Below are positions 60,018 to 64,000 of a stretch of 64,000 bases of DNA, piece after piece. A model generated the notes under the pieces. The model worked only from the letters and a program-made list of their open reading frames with translations, searched no databases and was not told where the DNA came from. The DNA comes from Diphasiastrum complanatum (taxonomy: Eukaryota; Streptophyta; Lycopodiopsida; Lycopodiales; Lycopodiaceae), in assembly GCA_029204225.1 (NCBI GenBank), contig CM055095.1, positions 18,747,450-18,811,449 of the forward strand, in the 5' to 3' direction. Within the stretch, counting starts at the first letter, position 1, and each line of letters starts with the position of its first letter. A program made the translations under genes and the position numbers.

Positions 60018-60379
60018 TGTTAAAAATTCACAATTCTAGCTTGACTAGTTTTGGTCATATGAGTTTGTAAATAGTTAGATGGTCATGATGTGGCTTGTCA
60101 CACGTGCCAAATAGCATAGGATTCCATTCATATGGATGTTCTCAAGTAGACCTAAGTGTTAGAACCTTTGGAATGAGTCCAAATTATGCTTAGATACAAG
60201 AGAGAAAAAATAGGAGCTATTTTTGGTAATTTTTGCATTGTTGAGGGATCTCCAAGATTCCAACCCTAACTTGGTAGGGATGAAAGATCCACCAAAATTA
60301 GCATTAGGGATATGATTAGGGCTACTCATACCTGCCCACAACCGTGATGGATCATGTATATATAGGTGATGATATCTCA
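60018..60379 (+). repeat. 3' LTR of element F
   Basis: Matches 52732-53092 nearly perfectly and follows a purine tract. It meets element N at 60380. Confidence 0.88.
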
Positions 60380-60880
60380 CATGAAACTACTCAATTCCCT
60401 TCTAGCACTTATACCAAGCAAATCAACACATAGAATAGTGAAATTTTGATCAACCTATGATCTATCCTCAATCTAATGACTCTTGCCACTTCTTAAGATT
60501 GAAAAACACTCAAATGAAGTCAATACCTCAAAATCTAGAGATACAATCAAAATTAGGGTTTTGACAAAATCACATAAAATTGAATATTTCAAAATCTACA
60601 TGCAATGGCCTATATGTTGATATGCAATCTTGTAGCCACCACTTAGGCTTTTCCAATGCTCTAAAAATCGGTTAGATCCAACATGAAATGTGAGAAATCG
60701 AAATTGATCAAGAATATAATCCTAAATAGAGTTTCGATCTACAAAAGATCCAATCTACATATGCGAAATCGATTTTGGTGTAAAATCCAATCTAGCATGT
60801 TCTATCATTGATATCTTATCCAAATCATTAATAGATGTGATTGCCTCCTTCATAACCTGAAACACAAGCTCTGATACCAT

Positions 60881-61612
<732 letters not shown>

Positions 61613-62340
61613 ATCCACACACATCCAAAAACCTCCATCTTTCCTCGCTTTTAGAAAAACAGGAGCGCCCCATGGTGATTTACTAGGTTGTATATGTCCC
61701 ATCCTCAGATAATTTTCTATTTGACTTGCAATCTCTATCTCCTCTTTTTGAGAAAACCTATAAGGTTGTCTAGAGACAGGTTGACTTCCTATAATTAATT
61801 CAATATTGTGGGTGGTAAACCATGAGGTAATTCAGTTGGAAAAACATCTTTAAATTCATTTATGATCTGTTCTTTCATTGCTTGTTCATGATCTAAATTT
61901 ACTAAGTTGAGAATTGATGAGAATTCACAACCATTTAGATACATATTTGGAACATCCACAACTAGAATAGCAAATATTGAAAAAATTTCATATTGTGAAT
62001 AGTCCGATGCTCCCATTTCATTAACTATAAAAATCTTATCTGACGGACGTACAAAATTACTGCACATAGAGTAACTACCTTATCACCCTTCTTGAAAGTG
62101 AGAACACGTTTCTCAAAATCAATTATCAAAGAAGACGATTTACTAATAACCATGTGTATCCCAAAATTAAATCAGTACGGGCTAGGTTTAAAACATGAAA
62201 ATTAACTATTTCTCTATGTTTTTGTATCATCACTAGGAGATTCGAAACTTTTACTTTCCAAGTCTCCAAATATGCTCCTGAAGCTAGATAAATTTTGTAT
62301 CTATGATTGCTAGTTTCAGTTTCCAAGTAAACATAAAAGA
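61613..62340 (-). mobile_element. Gypsy element P: protease end and RT start
   Basis: Minus strand. Protease end NFHVLNLARTDLILGYTWL (near 62130-62210), then INEFKDVFPTELPHGLPPT (near 61800-61860) at the start of RT, and SPWGAPVFLK with FWMCVD at the left end. Chromovirus-type. It is probably the same family as K. Incomplete. Confidence 0.82.
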
Positions 62341-64000
62341 CACCCAAATTAGTCACATAAGAGCTGTTCAGACTGCTAAGAATGCATGGGACATCCTAGC
62401 AACCCTCTACGATATCAGGGACCTCACCTCCAAACTCCATTTGAGGAAGAAATATTTCTCCCTAAGAATGTCTGAAGCAGTAAGTATTTCGAGTCATCTT
62501 AATACTTTCAAAAATCTCATGGAGCAAATGACTACAACTGGCTCAGAAATACAAGACTTCGATGTTGTTATGACTCTATTAACGAGTCTGCCTGAAGCCT
62601 ATGAAAATTGGGTCATGACAATTTCGATCCAGGAGCATCTAACTCTATCGTGAGTAATCTCAATACTTTTACAAGAAGAAATCAGAAGATCAGCTTTCTC
62701 CTCAAGCTCAAGATCGGATCCACAAGCACTATATTCAAAAATCAAAAGTTCAGATCCAAAAAGAAGAGCAATATGCAGCCAGGGTCGAATTTTGGCTCTG
62801 GGTTGATTTTTGGCTCTAGGTCAAATTTTAGCTCTGGGTCTCAAGGTCGAATTCAAACTCTTCATCCTTCCAACCAAAGCATAAACTATTCTGCAGATAC
62901 TACAAGAAGACTGAAAATAAAATCAAGGACTGCAAAACTTTGAAATATACTAATGAAAAGAAGAAGCAGTACCAACAACAAGCACATAGTGCTTTAACCA
63001 GTTTTTTGATCCAACAACAAGAGGAAGATGAAGCAGCTTTTATGACCAAGGTCGAAGAACATCACGATATCAATTTTTGGTATCTTGACTCTGGAGCAAC
63101 ACAACACATGACTCACCACAAAGGCTGGTTCAATGACCATAAATTATATACCATTCTTCAGTTGTGCAACTTGGAGACAACTCATCTCACACAATCCAGG
63201 GTGAAGGAATAGTCATGGTCGAATCTCAGAAGGGTGAAGTCAAGTTGCTGCCAATGTTCTCCACGTTCCAAATCTGACCAAGAATTTGCTCACAGTTAGC
63301 AAAATCACTGATTCAGGTCAGAGGTTCAAATTTGACACAAATGGTTGCACAATCTTTGACAAGTCCCGAAAAGCTCTAGCTTTCGGGAGAAGAAGTGGCA
63401 ATTTATTCAAGCTCAACCATTGCTACTCTTCTAACAGCCAAGCTCTTTATACCACTACATGTGAATTAACTGATATTCTATGACATCTCTGATTAGACCA
63501 TCTCAACTTCAATAGCATTCAACAAATGTAAAAACAAGGTTTGGTACAAAATGTACCTCAAATCAAAAAATCGAGTTCTCCATGCGGAAGTTGTATTCAT
63601 TTCTGACTCAGTTCACACTTCTAGAAATTTATTGGACCTTGTACACAGTAACATTTGTGGCCCGATGTAGACTGCTACCACAGGGGGAACATTATATTTT
63701 CTTCATCTATGACTTCTCACGATGTCCATCAAATGGATGTCCAGATCGCTTTTTTGAACGGAACCATTGAAGAGGAAATTTCCATGTCACAACTAGAAGG
63801 ATACGAGCTGAGGGGTAAGCAACACCTTGTATGTAGAATACACAAGGCACTCTATGGGTTGAAACAGTTACCAAGAGCCTGGTTCCAGAAAATAAATGCA
63901 TTTCTTATTAAGAATGGTTTTATTCCAAACTCAGCAGACTCGAATGTGTATTACAAGTCTGTATCGGACTTCATCATCATCATCACTCTCTATGGAGATG
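62341..64000 (+). mobile_element. Ty1/Copia element L (runs off the right edge)
   Basis: Plus strand. Gag: IRAVQTAKNAWDILATLYDI, LHLRKKYFSLRMSEAVSISS, LTSLPEAYENWVMTISI. A decayed zinc knuckle is near 62895. Protease WYLDSGATQHMTHH is near 63078 and GAG-pre-integrase near 63290-63610. RT from about 63720 has MDVQIAFLNGTIEEEISMSQ and CRIHKALYGLKQLPRAWFQK. Same family as A. Broken, with several breaks; the right part lies outside the window. Confidence 0.88.

Larger units (their letters stand above)
52732..60379 (+). mobile_element. Ty1/Copia element F (fossil, host of M)
   Basis: Plus strand. Parts: 5' LTR from 52732, gag (from 53335), zinc knuckle, protease, GAG-pre-integrase, integrase, inserted element M (55097-57808), rest of integrase, RT, RNase H, polypurine tract (GTGAGGAGGAG, 60007-60017) and 3' LTR (60018-60379). 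All Copia domains are recognisable. The shared LTR stretch (about 360 bp) differs at only about six sites by eye, so F looks young. No clear primer site was found. A few breaks. Confidence 0.9.

Overview
This is plant nuclear DNA. The left edge carries the 5' part of one host gene, a plant hexokinase with a 2.2-kb first intron. Almost everything from about 4.9 kb to the right edge is a graveyard of nested Ty1/Copia and Ty3/Gypsy LTR retrotransposons, with (GA)n tracts and small repeats between them. The hexokinase type, introns with GT..AG ends, Met-tRNA primer sites and chromodomain Gypsy elements all point to a seed plant with a repeat-rich genome. The species cannot be told from the sequence. 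I saw no rRNA, tRNA or CRISPR feature.

Layout. 1-2953 (-): hexokinase exons 3, 2 and 1. 2954-4462: its 5' flank, with a 195-bp tandem duplication and a cluster of ACGT boxes. 4463-4885: a dispersed repeat. 4962-8060 (+): Copia element A, carrying a 0.9-kb insertion. 8061-11649: unassigned DNA, a (GA)n tract and a coiled-coil ORF. 11650-18742 (-) and 19303-24272 (+): two blocks of Gypsy element G in opposite orientation. 18743-19022 and 24273-34731 (-): Copia element C. 29167-34337 (-): Copia-derived element D inside C. 19023-19302 and 34732 to about 40430: Gypsy element H. About 40540-43315 (-): Copia E. 43320 to about 47400 (+): Gypsy I. 47745-52035 (-): chromodomain Gypsy J. 52036-52731 (+): Gypsy K. 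52732-60379 (+): Copia F, with Copia M inside it at 55097-57808. 60380-61612 (-): Copia N. 61613-62340 (-): Gypsy P. 62341-64000 (+): Copia L, the same family as A.

The nesting can be read from target-site duplications. C lies in H (AATCT). D lies in one LTR of C (ATCCA) and G in the other (TCTGC). M lies in F (GTGAG). The partner duplications of C and G sit on either side of an orientation switch, so the block of about 11.7-19.3 kb appears to have been flipped after both insertions. All elements are fossils with many breaks. D has the cleanest boundaries.

The most interesting content is threefold. Gypsy elements G, H and I share an unusual 3' ORF downstream of integrase. It has an N-terminal domain, a variable linker, a coiled coil and (in G and I) a conserved C-terminal segment, and each copy has a TATA-like box in front of it. 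Element D carries an uninterrupted 601-codon ORF of unknown origin where pol would be expected. G carries about 20 copies of a CCTTCGCC-type motif in its two non-coding stretches. M, inside F, also has LTRs more diverged from each other than those of its host.
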